From positions 1-49,709 of the forward strand of contig JAIRVG010000084.1 of NCBI GenBank assembly GCA_031253995.1: a stretch of DNA of 49,709 nucleotides, read 5' to 3'. Source of the stretch: Paucimonas sp. GTDB lineage: Bacteria > Pseudomonadota > Gammaproteobacteria > Pseudomonadales > Pseudomonadaceae. Of the stretch, positions 1 through 8,284 are shown in pieces. The stretch's first letter is position 1. Each line of letters starts with the position of its first letter. Below the pieces are notes generated by a model. That model made no database searches. It saw only the letters and a list, made by a program, of their open reading frames with translations, and had not been told where the DNA came from. The position numbers were made by a program, and so were the translations under genes.

Positions 1-126
1 CGGATTCATCCGCGATTGGGCGCGAAGCGGCCATAAAACCTGTATCCGCAGTGTGTCAGAAGAGCCCGGAACTCAGGTTTTACGACGGCTGCGCCGCCGA
101 TCGCGGATGAATCCGCTCCTACGCCG
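1..126. repeat. REP doublet (REPIN-like), copy 1
   Basis: Two inverted arms of about 42 bp, each starting with the core GGATTCATCCGCGAT and ending near AAAACCTG, flank a short less conserved centre. The same element recurs complete at 9721-9855 with the same arms and a diverged centre. This copy lacks its outer left bases because the window starts inside it. Paired, imperfectly inverted REP units between genes are typical of Pseudomonas REPINs, which RAYT transposases mobilise; no RAYT gene is in this window. Confidence 0.8.
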
Positions 127-163
127 TGGGTGTATTCCCACAGGGGCCGTGTGTTCCCTCCGG

Positions 164-2167
164 TCAGAAGGTCGTGCGCAGCCCGACCTCGACACTCCGC
201 CCAGGCGCCGGCGCGATATCCCGCAGGATCGAGCTGGCATAGCGCACGGTCTGGTCCGTCAGGTTCTCGCCGCGCACGAACGCCAGCCAGTCGCTCTCTC
301 CTACCTTGAAGCGATAGCCAACGCTGGCCCCCAGGGTGGTGTAGCCCGCAGTGCTGGTCTCGTTGGCCGGCTTGCGGTGCTGCGACGCCGCATGCTGTAC
401 ATCGATCCGCGCCTGCCACTGGTCCAGGTTCCACAGCAGCCCGCTGTTCAGGCGTAGCGGCGCAATCCGTGGCAGGTCCTCGCCGGTGTCGAGGTTCTTC
501 GCCCGGGTGTAGTCGCCGGACAGTTCCAGGGCCAGGCTGCCATACGGGCTCTCCAGCAGCTTCCAGTGGTCCTGTGCCTCCACGCCGTAGAAGCGCGCCC
601 GCACGCCGGTGTACAGGTACTCGGGAATGTCGTCGTCCTCACCCGCACGCTCCTCGCCACTGGCCAGCAGGCCGATGTAGTTGCGGAAGTGGCTGTAGAA
701 CACCCCGACGCTGCCCTTGTGCGTGTCGTTGTCGAAGCGCAGGGCCAGGTCGCCGGAAATCGCCTTTTCCTTCGACAGGTCCGGATCACCCACTTCGTAG
801 CTGCCAGTCGCGACGTGGGCACCATTGGCATACAGCTCGTAGAAGGTCGGCGCGCGCTCGGTGTAGGCGAGGCTGGCAGCCAGCGACCAGATCGGCGTCA
901 GCTGGTACACCGCACCCGAGGACAGGCTGGCGGCATTGAAGGTGCTGGCGCCACCCAGGTCGGCGAAGCGCTCGTTGTCCTTGCCATCGGGATCGACTTT
1001 GGTGTGCTCCAGGCGCGCGCCGAGGCTCAGGTTCAGGCGCTCTGTGGCCTGCCATTGCTCCAGCAGGAACAGGGCGACGCTGTCGGTGTCGGTCTGCGGC
1101 ACGAAGGCTTCCTCGCCCAGCGCCGAGAACTCGCTGCGGTTGACCTGCGCGCCAATCACGCCTTCCACCGGGCCCAGCGGCTGGTGACGGGCTTCGATGC
1201 GGGCCTCGTAGCCCTTGTTCTTGAAGGTGGTGCCGACCTCGCCGTCTTCCAGTTCGCGGTGCTTGTACTCGGTGTAGCCGAGGTCGACCTTCACCGAGCT
1301 GAACGGGCCTTCCAGATCACGGATTTCCGAGGCGAAGCCGTACTGGTCCTGCTCCATGTCGATGCGCACGCCGGATTCCGCCACCGAACCGTAGTTGGAG
1401 TCGTAACGGCTGTAGGAAAGCCCGGTGTAGCCGTGTTCCCAGGTGTAGGAACCGCCAATGGCACCGCCATCCTGGCGACCGTCGCTGTTCTCCAGGCGAT
1501 GGCGGCTGCCGGGTTCGTCGGCGTCGCGCACCTTGGCACTCTGCGCGTAGCCGGGAATGCGCAGTTCATTGAACTGACGGCTGTTGGCGTCCAGGTGCAG
1601 GGCGAAGGTGCCGTCGCCGGCTTCCAGCTTGCCGGCGCTGCTGCGGGTGGTGTCGGCACCGCCGTAGCGCAGTTCGCCAGCGCCGTGGATGCCTTCGATG
1701 GCCTCGGTGGGGATGCGGTTGTCGAAGGTGTTGACCACCCCGCCGATGGCGCTGCCGCCGTAGAGCAGGGCCGCCGGGCCGCGGACGATTTCCACGCGGT
1801 CGACGTTCACCGGGTCCAGCGGCACGGCGTGGTCGTAGGACAGCGACGAGGCGTCCAGCGCACCGACGCCGTTGCGCAGCATGCGGATGCGGTCGCCATC
1901 CAGGCCGCGGATGATCGGCCGGCTGGCGCCCGGGCCGAACCAGGTGGAGGACACGCCCGGCTGGCTGTTGAGGGTCTCGCCGAGGCTGCTTTTCTGTTCC
2001 AGCGTCAGCTGGTCGCCTTCGAGCACGCTGCTCGGCGCCGCCAGTTGCGCATTGCCCAGCGGGTTGGCGGTGATCACCTGGGGCTGCAGCTCGACCGCGT
2101 GGCTCGGCGCGGAGGCCAGCCACAGAGCGACAGCAAGGGGAGAAAGGGGGAGGGGCAGGTAACGCAT
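164..2167 (-). CDS. znuD: TonB-dependent outer-membrane receptor, probable zinc receptor ZnuD
   Basis: 667 residues. An N-terminal signal peptide (MRYLPLPL... to about residue 25, SHA|VE) is followed by a plug domain with the family patterns RPIIRGLDGDRIRML and VEIVRGPAALLYGGSAIGGVVN, then a 22-strand-type barrel ending in a terminal Phe (VGLRTTF), as outer-membrane proteins usually do. It should import a metal or metal complex powered by TonB. Zinc is inferred from overall resemblance to the ZnuD-like receptors and from the Zur-like palindrome just upstream (2196-2208). I chose the ATG at 2167 because it opens the signal peptide and has AAGGA upstream; the frame stays open further upstream, but that part does not look like protein. 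Unlike Neisseria ZnuD, I see no obvious His-rich loop, so substrate confidence is moderate. Confidence 0.82.
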   Translation of the reverse strand: MRYLPLPLSPLAVALWLASAPSHAVELQPQVITANPLGNAQLAAPSSVLEGDQLTLEQKSSLGETLNSQPGVSSTWFGPGASRPIIRGLDGDRIRMLRNGVGALDASSLSYDHAVPLDPVNVDRVEIVRGPAALLYGGSAIGGVVNTFDNRIPTEAIEGIHGAGELRYGGADTTRSSAGKLEAGDGTFALHLDANSRQFNELRIPGYAQSAKVRDADEPGSRHRLENSDGRQDGGAIGGSYTWEHGYTGLSYSRYDSNYGSVAESGVRIDMEQDQYGFASEIRDLEGPFSSVKVDLGYTEYKHRELEDGEVGTTFKNKGYEARIEARHQPLGPVEGVIGAQVNRSEFSALGEEAFVPQTDTDSVALFLLEQWQATERLNLSLGARLEHTKVDPDGKDNERFADLGGASTFNAASLSSGAVYQLTPIWSLAASLAYTERAPTFYELYANGAHVATGSYEVGDPDLSKEKAISGDLALRFDNDTHKGSVGVFYSHFRNYIGLLASGEERAGEDDDIPEYLYTGVRARFYGVEAQDHWKLLESPYGSLALELSGDYTRAKNLDTGEDLPRIAPLRLNSGLLWNLDQWQARIDVQHAASQHRKPANETSTAGYTTLGASVGYRFKVGESDWLAFVRGENLTDQTVRYASSILRDIAPAPGRSVEVGLRTTF

Positions 2168-2195
2168 GGAGGGTCCTTGGCAGATGTCATGTTTG

Positions 2196-2208
2196 GTTAC
2201 ACTATAAC
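2196..2208 (-). promoter_or_regulatory. Zur-box-like operator upstream of znuD
   Basis: GTTACACTATAAC matches the 13-bp Zur core GTTATA-W-TATAAC except for one C in the left arm and the central base, and sits 29 bp upstream of the znuD ATG in AT-rich DNA. Zur with zinc represses zinc-uptake genes through such palindromes in gamma-proteobacteria. Identification is by eye. Confidence 0.65.
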
Positions 2209-2320
2209 ATTGCGATGAAATCAAAATGCAATCCTCTCGCCGCACAAGCCGCCGACTAGACTGCTGACAGCACCTGGCCACTGGGCTAAGGTGCGCACCT
2301 TCGTTTGGCTGGAGACAGGC

Positions 2321-2554
2321 ATGAGTGCCGCTGACAAGAACCCGCTGCATGGCGTGACCCTGGAACAGATCGTCACCGCGCTGGTGGCCCACTACCAATG
2401 GGACGGACTGGCGCAACGCATCGATATCCGTTGCTTCAAGAGCGACCCGAGCATCAAGTCGAGCCTGACCTTCCTGCGCAAGACGCCCTGGGCCCGGGAA
2501 AAGGTCGAGGGCCTGTACCTGAAGATGCTGCGTGATATCAAACGCGGCGCCTGA
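2321..2554 (+). CDS. VF530-family (DUF2132) small DNA-binding-type protein
   Basis: 77 residues. The sequence around NPLHGVTLEQIVTALV, then IRCFKSDPSIKSSLTFLRKT and a C-terminal VEGLYL, is the signature of the VF530/DUF2132 family. These are short all-helical proteins, structurally resembling a DNA-binding fold, with no firm cellular role. I chose the ATG at 2321 because GGAG lies 8 bases upstream and the homology begins there; an upstream extension would add ten unsupported residues. The next gene begins only 4 bases after the stop, so the two are probably co-transcribed. Confidence 0.8.
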   Translation: MSAADKNPLHGVTLEQIVTALVAHYQWDGLAQRIDIRCFKSDPSIKSSLTFLRKTPWAREKVEGLYLKMLRDIKRGA

Positions 2555-2558
2555 GGCG

Positions 2559-3200
2559 ATGACCCCGCGTGGGCTGACCGGCGCGGCGGCCGTGCTCGGC
2601 TGGTTCGCCCTGGCGGTGCAGCTGTACCTGATCCTCGTCGCGCGCTGGCAGGACCAGGCCAGCCTGCTGGGCGGGCTGGTGAATTTCTTCGGCTTCTTCA
2701 CCGTGCTGAGCAATGTGCTGGTGGCCACGGTGCTGAGCCAGGCGGCCTTTGGCCGCGAATCGCCGGCGCGGCGGTTCTGGCTCAAACCCTGGGTTGCTGG
2801 CGGGGTGCTGGCGAGCATCCTCTTCGTGGCGATCGCCTACAGCCTGCTGCTGCGCCACCTCTGGCAACCCCAGGGCTGGCAATGGCTGGCGGACGGTCTG
2901 CTGCACGACGTGATGCCGGCGCTGTTCGCCGGATACTGGTGGCTGCGGGTGGAGAAGGGCGTACTGCGGTTCAGGCACCTGCTGGCCTGGTCGCTGTATC
3001 CGCTGGCGTATTTCGGCTATGCGTTGTTGCGCGGCGAGTGGGTCGGTTTCTATCCCTACCCGTTCATCGATGTCGCGGCGCTGGGCTATGCCCGGGTGCT
3101 GGGCAATGCGCTGGTGATGCTGGCGGCGTTCATGCTGCTCGGCCTGGCGGTCATCGGCCTTGACCGCTGGCAGGGCCGGCGCCTGGCGCGCCGACCCTGA
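2559..3200 (+). CDS. Pr6Pr-family integral membrane protein
   Basis: 213 residues with about six hydrophobic segments, including GWFALAVQLYLIL, GFFTVLSNVLVATVL, VLASILFVAIAYSLLL and the last LGNALVMLAAFMLLGLAVIG. The arrangement, with FFGFFTVLSN in the second helix and Y.YPFIDV before the last, fits the Pr6Pr/FAR-17a-like family, whose function in bacteria is unknown. The likely start is the ATG at 2559, 4 bases after the preceding stop; an in-frame GTG at 2532 that overlaps the upstream gene is an alternative. Its end is only 8 bp from the end of the convergent flavin-reductase gene. Confidence 0.75.
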   Translation: MTPRGLTGAAAVLGWFALAVQLYLILVARWQDQASLLGGLVNFFGFFTVLSNVLVATVLSQAAFGRESPARRFWLKPWVAGGVLASILFVAIAYSLLLRHLWQPQGWQWLADGLLHDVMPALFAGYWWLRVEKGVLRFRHLLAWSLYPLAYFGYALLRGEWVGFYPYPFIDVAALGYARVLGNALVMLAAFMLLGLAVIGLDRWQGRRLARRP

Positions 3201-3208
3201 ATCTCCGG

Positions 3209-3976
3209 TTATTCGTCGTCGTTAGGGTCGAGACGCCAGTAGGCGGCGGCCTTGATGCGGTCGTCGGCGATGCCTTTTTCTTCCAGCAGCAGCGCCTTGG
3301 CCTTGCGGGTCAGGGCCTTTTCCAGCGCCACCCAGGCGTACAGCTCGCCGGCCGGCAGGCTGACATTGGCCAGTACCTCCAGCACATCCTGCTGGTGACG
3401 CTCGATCCAGATCACTTCGACATCGGCCTTGCTCGGCAGCGGCTGGCGCTCCGCTGCGTCCTCGATCTCGATCAGCGCCAGCACCTTGCGCCCGGCCGGC
3501 AGCTCTTCGAGACGACGGCCGATGGCCGGGATCGCGGTTTCGTCACCCACCAGCAGGTAGCTGTCGAAGATGTCCGGCACCACCAGCGAGCCGCGTGGGC
3601 CGGCGATGTTCAGCTTGTGGCCGGGCTCGGCCTGGGCCGCCCAGGTCGAGGCAGGGCCGTCGCCGTGGAGGACGAAGTCCAGGTCCAGTTCGTTGTTGAC
3701 CAGGTCGATGCGCCGCGGCGTGTACTCGCGCATGGTCGGCTTGACGCCTTCCCTGGGCAGGTCGAGGGCGTCCATGGCCGCCTGTTCCTCGGCGTTGTTG
3801 GCGAACAGCAGCTTGACGTGATCGTCGGTGCCGAGGCTGATGAAACCTTGCAGTTGCGCGCCGCCGAGGGTGATGCGGCGCATGCGTGGCGTGAGGTCGA
3901 CGACCCGCAGCACGCTCAGCTGACGGTGGCGGATCTCGTGCATCACGCGGTGGATGGTGTTTTCGCTAGCAGTCAT
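3209..3976 (-). CDS. Siderophore-interacting FAD-binding protein (ferric-chelate reductase, YqjH/ViuB-like)
   Basis: 255 residues of the SIP/ViuB flavin reductase family, which reduces ferric siderophores in the cytoplasm to release iron. The FAD motif R-x-Y-T-x-R is present as REYTPR, followed by HGDGPASTWA and an NAD(P)H-side segment with LVGDETAIPAIGRRLEELP. The C-terminus YWRLDPNDDE is typical of the SIP C-terminal domain. It is translationally coupled to the upstream PadR gene by an ATGA overlap (3973-3976). In E. coli the homologous yqjH is controlled by the PadR-type regulator YqjI; here both are in one operon, supporting a YqjH-like role in iron homeostasis under metal stress. Confidence 0.85.
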   Translation of the reverse strand: MTASENTIHRVMHEIRHRQLSVLRVVDLTPRMRRITLGGAQLQGFISLGTDDHVKLLFANNAEEQAAMDALDLPREGVKPTMREYTPRRIDLVNNELDLDFVLHGDGPASTWAAQAEPGHKLNIAGPRGSLVVPDIFDSYLLVGDETAIPAIGRRLEELPAGRKVLALIEIEDAAERQPLPSKADVEVIWIERHQQDVLEVLANVSLPAGELYAWVALEKALTRKAKALLLEEKGIADDRIKAAAYWRLDPNDDE

Positions 3977-4530
3977 TCGGATGGCTCCTGGGAAGGATGA
4001 TTTGCCGGGCCGGCAACGATGGCTTTCGCGGTTTCGTTGAGCAGGGTGCGCACCCGCTCTATTTCTTGTGGGTTCCAGCGCCCGCTGTGCATCTGCAGGG
4101 CATGGCGCAGGTTGTGGACGGCTTCGTGGATCTCTGGCGGACGGTCATGACCGCGCAGCGAGCGCTTGCTCACTTCGATGCGGGTGCGCACGCCGTCGAG
4201 GGCCACGGCTTGTTCCTTGAGGGACTGGCGACCGGCGTCGGTGGCCTGGTAGCGCTTCTTGCTGCCATGGGTCTCGCCGCTGATCAGTTCGCTTTCTTCG
4301 AGGAAGGTCAGGGTCGGATAGATGACCCCGGGGCTGGGGCTGTAGTTGCCGTCGAACAGGGTCTCGATCTGGCGGATCAGGTCGTAGCCGTGGCAGGGCT
4401 GGTCGGCCAGCATCGACAGCAAGAGCAGCTTCAGGTCGCCCGGGGCGAACACCCGCGGACCGCGGTCGCCGCGTTCGCGACGGCGTTCGAAACCTTCGAT
4501 TTCCCGGTGGCCCTGGTGGTGATCGCGCAT
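3973..4530 (-). CDS. PadR-family transcriptional regulator, YqjI-like
   Basis: 185 residues. The winged-helix PadR domain starts near residue 28 (LKLLLLSMLADQPCHGYDL) and contains the family signature NYSPSPGVIYPTLTFLEE, closely like E. coli YqjI. YqjI is a nickel-responsive repressor of the ferric reductase yqjH. E. coli YqjI carries a long His/Cys-rich metal-binding N-terminus; here that extension is short (His at 4, 5 and 8, no Cys), so metal sensing may be weaker or different. The first gene of a two-gene operon, it overlaps the flavin reductase by 4 bp. A palindrome and direct repeats just upstream (4560-4587) are candidate autoregulatory operators. Confidence 0.82.
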   Translation of the reverse strand: MRDHHQGHREIEGFERRRERGDRGPRVFAPGDLKLLLLSMLADQPCHGYDLIRQIETLFDGNYSPSPGVIYPTLTFLEESELISGETHGSKKRYQATDAGRQSLKEQAVALDGVRTRIEVSKRSLRGHDRPPEIHEAVHNLRHALQMHSGRWNPQEIERVRTLLNETAKAIVAGPANHPSQEPSE

Positions 4531-4559
4531 GGGGTGTCTCCTGGGTTGCTTGCGATATG

Positions 4560-4587
4560 TCTCAAGATATTACTCAAGATATATCTT
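4560..4587. promoter_or_regulatory. Candidate PadR/YqjI-type operator
   Basis: CTCAAGATAT occurs twice with a 12-bp period (4561-4570 and 4573-4582), and the second copy runs into a perfect 12-bp palindrome AAGATATATCTT (4576-4587). It lies 30-57 bp upstream of the PadR gene in an AT-rich patch where its promoter should be. The ATAT-centred symmetry fits PadR-family operators; assignment to this regulator is inference. Confidence 0.55.
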
Positions 4588-4606
4588 ATTGCAAGTCACC
4601 CAGCCA

Positions 4607-4680
4607 AAAGCTTCAAGCGACAAGCTGCAAGAACGGGCGTCGTCGTCCGCTCTTTCTTGTGGCTTGCAGCTTGAAGCTTA
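4607..4680. repeat. Inverted CTTCAAG-family repeat pair
   Basis: AGCTTCAAGC..CAAGCTGCAAG on the left faces CTTG.GGCTTGCAGCTTGAAGCT on the right, enclosing about 25 bp. Related sequences occur at 46041-46125 and, as a single arm, at 44228-44251, so this is a dispersed intergenic family different from the REP units. Here it lies between the 3' end of the PBP-like gene and the PadR promoter. Confidence 0.7.
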
Positions 4681-4689
4681 TGGCATTGG

Positions 4690-7600
4690 TCAATGCGCCT
4701 GGGTCACGCTCGACCCCGGCTCCGCCGTCAGCGGTACTGCGCACTGGGTGTTGCCACCCGGCTTGAGATACGGCAGCAGCAGTGGTGCCATGCCCTTGAG
4801 CACCTGCACCGGCAGCGCCGAGGTGAACTTGAACGACTCGGCCGCACGCCCCGGTACGAAGGCGGTGAGGGTGCCGAAGTGGTTGTCGCCCAGGAAGAAC
4901 ACGAAGGTGGCTGTCCGGTTCAATGAGCGTGACCCGATCAGCCGCCCACCGGCACCGAAACTCTCGATGCGGTTGTCCCCTGTCCCGGTCTTGCCGCCCA
5001 TGGTCAGCACCGTGCCGTCGTCCAGCTTGAAGGTCCCTGCCACGCGCCGCGCCGTACCGGCATCCACCACCTGCGACATCGCCCCGCGCAAGGCCCGCGC
5101 CACTTCCACGGAAAGCACCCGCTCACCGCGATCCGGATCACCGGCCAGGTTCACCTCATAGGGCGTGCCGGCGGCGAAATGCAGGGTGTCGATACGCAGT
5201 ACCGGCAGGCGCACGCCGTCGTTCTGGATGATCCCGACCAGCTCGGCCAGCGCCGCCGGCCGGTCGCCGGAGCTGCCGATGGCCGTGGCCAGCGACGGCA
5301 CCAGGTGGTCGAACGGATACCCCACGCGTTTCCAGCGCGCATGGATATCGAGGAACGCCTCCACCTCCACCAGGGTCCGGATGCGACTGTCGCGGGCGCC
5401 CTGGTGCTTGCTCTTGAACAGCCAGCCATAGACCTCCTGGCGTTCGAAATGGCTGGCCAGGGTCGCCTCCTGGAAGCTGGCGCTGGGGTGCTTGAGCAGG
5501 TAGCCGAGCAGCCACAGGTCAAGCGGATGCGCCTTGGCGATGAAGCCCTGGTCGGGAAGGTCGTACTTGCCCGGGCCATAGGCGTAGTAGAGGGTGTCCA
5601 GGCGTTCGTCGCTGAGCGGATCCTTCTTGCCTTTCGCCGGTTTGGCCACCACGCCTTCTTTCTTCATGTGGGCGCGGACGAAGGCGTTGAAGGTGGCCTG
5701 GTCCGATTCCGGGAACAGGTAGCGGTGCACCGCGGCCAGGCGGATCGGCGTGACGCGCATGCCGTCGAGGAAGGTGTCCAGGCGTTCCTGGGAGGTCTTG
5801 CGCTGGTATTTTTTCCAGAAGCGGCGGAGGAAATCGGTGCCCTCGCGGTCGGCGAAACGGGCCAGGTATTCCTGGCGCCGCGGCTCGGCATCGTCCTTGA
5901 GCAGGGCGGCACTGTTACCCGGCGCCTGGTAGGTGCTGTAGCGCACCAGGTCGCGCATCAGGCGAATGAACGGCAGGTTGATGGATTCGCGCAGGGAGTC
6001 CTTGAGGGTCGGGATGCGGCCGTTGTCTTCCTTGCGGAAGTTGTTGAACACATGCAGCCCGCCACCGGTGAAGAAGGCCTCGCCGGGGCTGGCGGAGTAC
6101 TTGCGCTCCAGCGCCGCGTCGAGCATCGCGTTGATGTCGCGGTCCTTGTTCTGGATCAGCCAGTCGATGGACCAGCGGGTGATGAAGTCCAGCTCGGCCA
6201 CCGGGACTTTCTTCAGCTCCGGCACGCTCATGTTGCCGTAGCGGTCATGCAGCTCGGAGATGATCTCCAGGTAGCTGGTCAGCACCCGCAGCTTGGCGGT
6301 GGAGCCCAGTTCCAGCTTGCTGCCCTCGTTGATGTCGAACGGCTGGTCGGTGCTGTCGGTCTGCACCCGTACCCGCGAGCCGTCCGGGGTGCGTTCCATG
6401 AGGGTGAAGCTGTAGCGCACCTGGGTGGTGCTGGTGGGGGTCAGCAGGCGTTCGCCGAACAGGCCCATCTTCGACGCGAACTCCGGGTCGGCCAGGTGCT
6501 TGAGGTAGTCGCTGATCTGGTTCTGCAGGTCTGACTGCAGGGTGCTGGTGGCCGACAGGTCGAGGCGGTCGAGGTCGTACAGCGGCCGGTTGAGCATGCT
6601 CGACAGGCGGCTGCGGGCAACGCTGATGCCCTTGTTGGTGACGATCGGCACGATGGTCGGCTGCGCCACCCAGTCACGGTAGATGGCCTTGCTGGCCAGG
6701 GCGGCGTCGGCCAGAGGCTTGTCGATGATGTTGTTGGCAGCGAGCAGGCGTACATGGCTGTCGGTCAGCTCCGCCAGCTCGTTGCGGCCCTTGGCCAGGA
6801 AGTGCGAAGGGCGGCGCTGGGCGATCATCAGCGACAGCACCTGGCGCAGGGCCAGGCCGCGGGCGGCGAGGGTCTCGGGGTCGGTGGCGCTGGAGGCCAG
6901 CAGGCGGTTGACCTCGGCGAAGTCGGCGCCGTACCAGACCCGCAGGCCCTCGGCCATGCCATGCACCTCGCCATGTCCGGGCACCGCCGACAGCGGCACG
7001 CTGTTGAGGTAGTCGCGGACAATGCGCTGGCGCGCCTCCAGGGTCTGCGGACCGTCCTGGTAAGCGCGCACGCTGGCGGAAATCATCTGGCGGATCTTCT
7101 CCCCGCCAGACACGGTCAGGCCGTCCGGCGAGTGCCGGTATTTTTCCAGCTGGGTGGCTAGGGTACTGCCGCCCGCCGACTGGCCGGGCAGGGCCAGGTA
7201 CTTGGCAACCTGGGTGTAGGCGGCCTTGGCGAAGCGCGGCCAGTCCACCGCCGGGTTGGCGTTGGGGTCGTTGGGGTCGAGCAGGTCGCGGTTCTCGATG
7301 AACAGCAGGCTGTGCACGATCACCGGCGGGATCGAGCCGAAGTCCGGGTACAGGTGCTGCGGATACTGGTACTGGTAGAGCACGCCGCCCTTGCAGTCGG
7401 TGATGCTCAGGCCGGTCTGGATCTTCTCGGTGTAGGGCACGAAGAAGCCGTGATCGATGTAGTCCAGCAGCGCCGGGGAAAAGCGCGTCTGGTTGACCAC
7501 CACGTAGTCACGCTTGAGCAGGCGCGGAATGAATTCGCCCAGTGCGCTGTAGCCCAGGCGCTTGTCGAAGGGGCCTTCGCCGGGATAGACGACGGTGTCG

Positions 7601-7854
7601 CTCGGGCCCTTGTCCAGCGAGTAGGTCAGGGTTTTCGCCAGTTTGCTGAACTCGCGGGACTGCAGGGCCGAGGTCTGCATTTCCTTGTAGGCGGCATAGC
7701 CCAGCAAGGCCAGGGTGGCGAGCACGATCAGGGCGATCAGCCACCACAGATGGCGCAACGGCGAGCGGCGGCGAGGGGAGGACGGGGACGGTTGTTCCGA
7801 TGGCTCAGCGGAGGCCAGATTCTTGTCGTGATCCGAGTGCCACTGTGCGCCCAT
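4690..7854 (-). CDS. Divergent class A penicillin-binding-protein-like (transglycosylase/transpeptidase) protein
   Basis: 1,054 residues. A cytoplasmic basic N-terminus (SPRRRSPLRH) precedes one membrane anchor at about 36-55. A GT51 transglycosylase-like region follows, with IENRDLLDP at about 185-194 in place of the usual EDRxFxxHxG and GGSTLATQLEK at 228-238. The penicillin-binding region has all three motifs: S518-T-A-K521, SIN within RESINLPF near 625, and KTGT at 955-958. It should polymerise and perhaps crosslink peptidoglycan in the periplasm, but it is larger than the housekeeping PBP1a/1b and its transglycosylase motif is unusual, so a specialised role is possible. The ATG at 7854 has only a weak ribosome site. 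It stands alone, with no obvious operon partner. Confidence 0.78.
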   Translation of the reverse strand: MGAQWHSDHDKNLASAEPSEQPSPSSPRRRSPLRHLWWLIALIVLATLALLGYAAYKEMQTSALQSREFSKLAKTLTYSLDKGPSDTVVYPGEGPFDKRLGYSALGEFIPRLLKRDYVVVNQTRFSPALLDYIDHGFFVPYTEKIQTGLSITDCKGGVLYQYQYPQHLYPDFGSIPPVIVHSLLFIENRDLLDPNDPNANPAVDWPRFAKAAYTQVAKYLALPGQSAGGSTLATQLEKYRHSPDGLTVSGGEKIRQMISASVRAYQDGPQTLEARQRIVRDYLNSVPLSAVPGHGEVHGMAEGLRVWYGADFAEVNRLLASSATDPETLAARGLALRQVLSLMIAQRRPSHFLAKGRNELAELTDSHVRLLAANNIIDKPLADAALASKAIYRDWVAQPTIVPIVTNKGISVARSRLSSMLNRPLYDLDRLDLSATSTLQSDLQNQISDYLKHLADPEFASKMGLFGERLLTPTSTTQVRYSFTLMERTPDGSRVRVQTDSTDQPFDINEGSKLELGSTAKLRVLTSYLEIISELHDRYGNMSVPELKKVPVAELDFITRWSIDWLIQNKDRDINAMLDAALERKYSASPGEAFFTGGGLHVFNNFRKEDNGRIPTLKDSLRESINLPFIRLMRDLVRYSTYQAPGNSAALLKDDAEPRRQEYLARFADREGTDFLRRFWKKYQRKTSQERLDTFLDGMRVTPIRLAAVHRYLFPESDQATFNAFVRAHMKKEGVVAKPAKGKKDPLSDERLDTLYYAYGPGKYDLPDQGFIAKAHPLDLWLLGYLLKHPSASFQEATLASHFERQEVYGWLFKSKHQGARDSRIRTLVEVEAFLDIHARWKRVGYPFDHLVPSLATAIGSSGDRPAALAELVGIIQNDGVRLPVLRIDTLHFAAGTPYEVNLAGDPDRGERVLSVEVARALRGAMSQVVDAGTARRVAGTFKLDDGTVLTMGGKTGTGDNRIESFGAGGRLIGSRSLNRTATFVFFLGDNHFGTLTAFVPGRAAESFKFTSALPVQVLKGMAPLLLPYLKPGGNTQCAVPLTAEPGSSVTQAH

Positions 7855-8284
7855 AGTCTTAAGCCTGATTTCGTTATTTCTCTTGCATTGTCTGAAGCTT
7901 AGACGCTGGTCGGGCGTGGTGAAAAAATTGTTGGAAGCTGCCAGTTATTTCATAAAACGTTGTAGGAAATGCACAGATTTATCCCATTCGCATGAACGCC
8001 CCATTTTGGTGCTCCCACCCCCGTAACGATTGGCTTCATGGGAAATGCCACTCCGTAAAAGGCATTTCTGCCGAGACTTCTCGCCAAATATCGCCACTTT
8101 TATAGTGGAAAGTCCTGCATGCGCCTCCCTATACTGCACGCCCTTCGCTCTGCTGGCCCTTGGCTGTCAGCGGACGGATTCACCCACAAGGTCGAATCCG
8201 GCGAGGCACTCCGTCCTGCCTATCGGCGACGGATCTGCCTGCGTGAATGCTCATATCCAATAACAAAATCTGAGGTTGTAGCTC
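7855..8284. other. 430-bp divergent intergenic region
   Basis: This stretch separates the PBP-like gene (leftward) from the amino-acid permease (rightward) and must carry both promoters. Apart from the A-rich motif at 8259-8266 just before the permease start, I see no convincing -35/-10 pair, hairpin, RNA gene or repeat. AT-rich tracts lie around 7925-7965. Confidence 0.5.
8259..8266 (+). promoter_or_regulatory. Crc/Hfq-type A-rich motif before the permease
   Basis: AATAACAA fits the AAnAAnAA pattern bound by Hfq with Crc on Pseudomonas mRNAs during catabolite repression. It lies just upstream of the ribosome site (GAGG at 8272-8275) and 19 bases before the start codon, where bound Hfq/Crc would block translation. 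Confidence 0.5.

Noticed and set aside
2168..2818. N-terminal extension of the TonB receptor frame by 217 codons
   Set aside because: It would run over the Zur box and the divergent small genes; a clear signal peptide begins at 2167.
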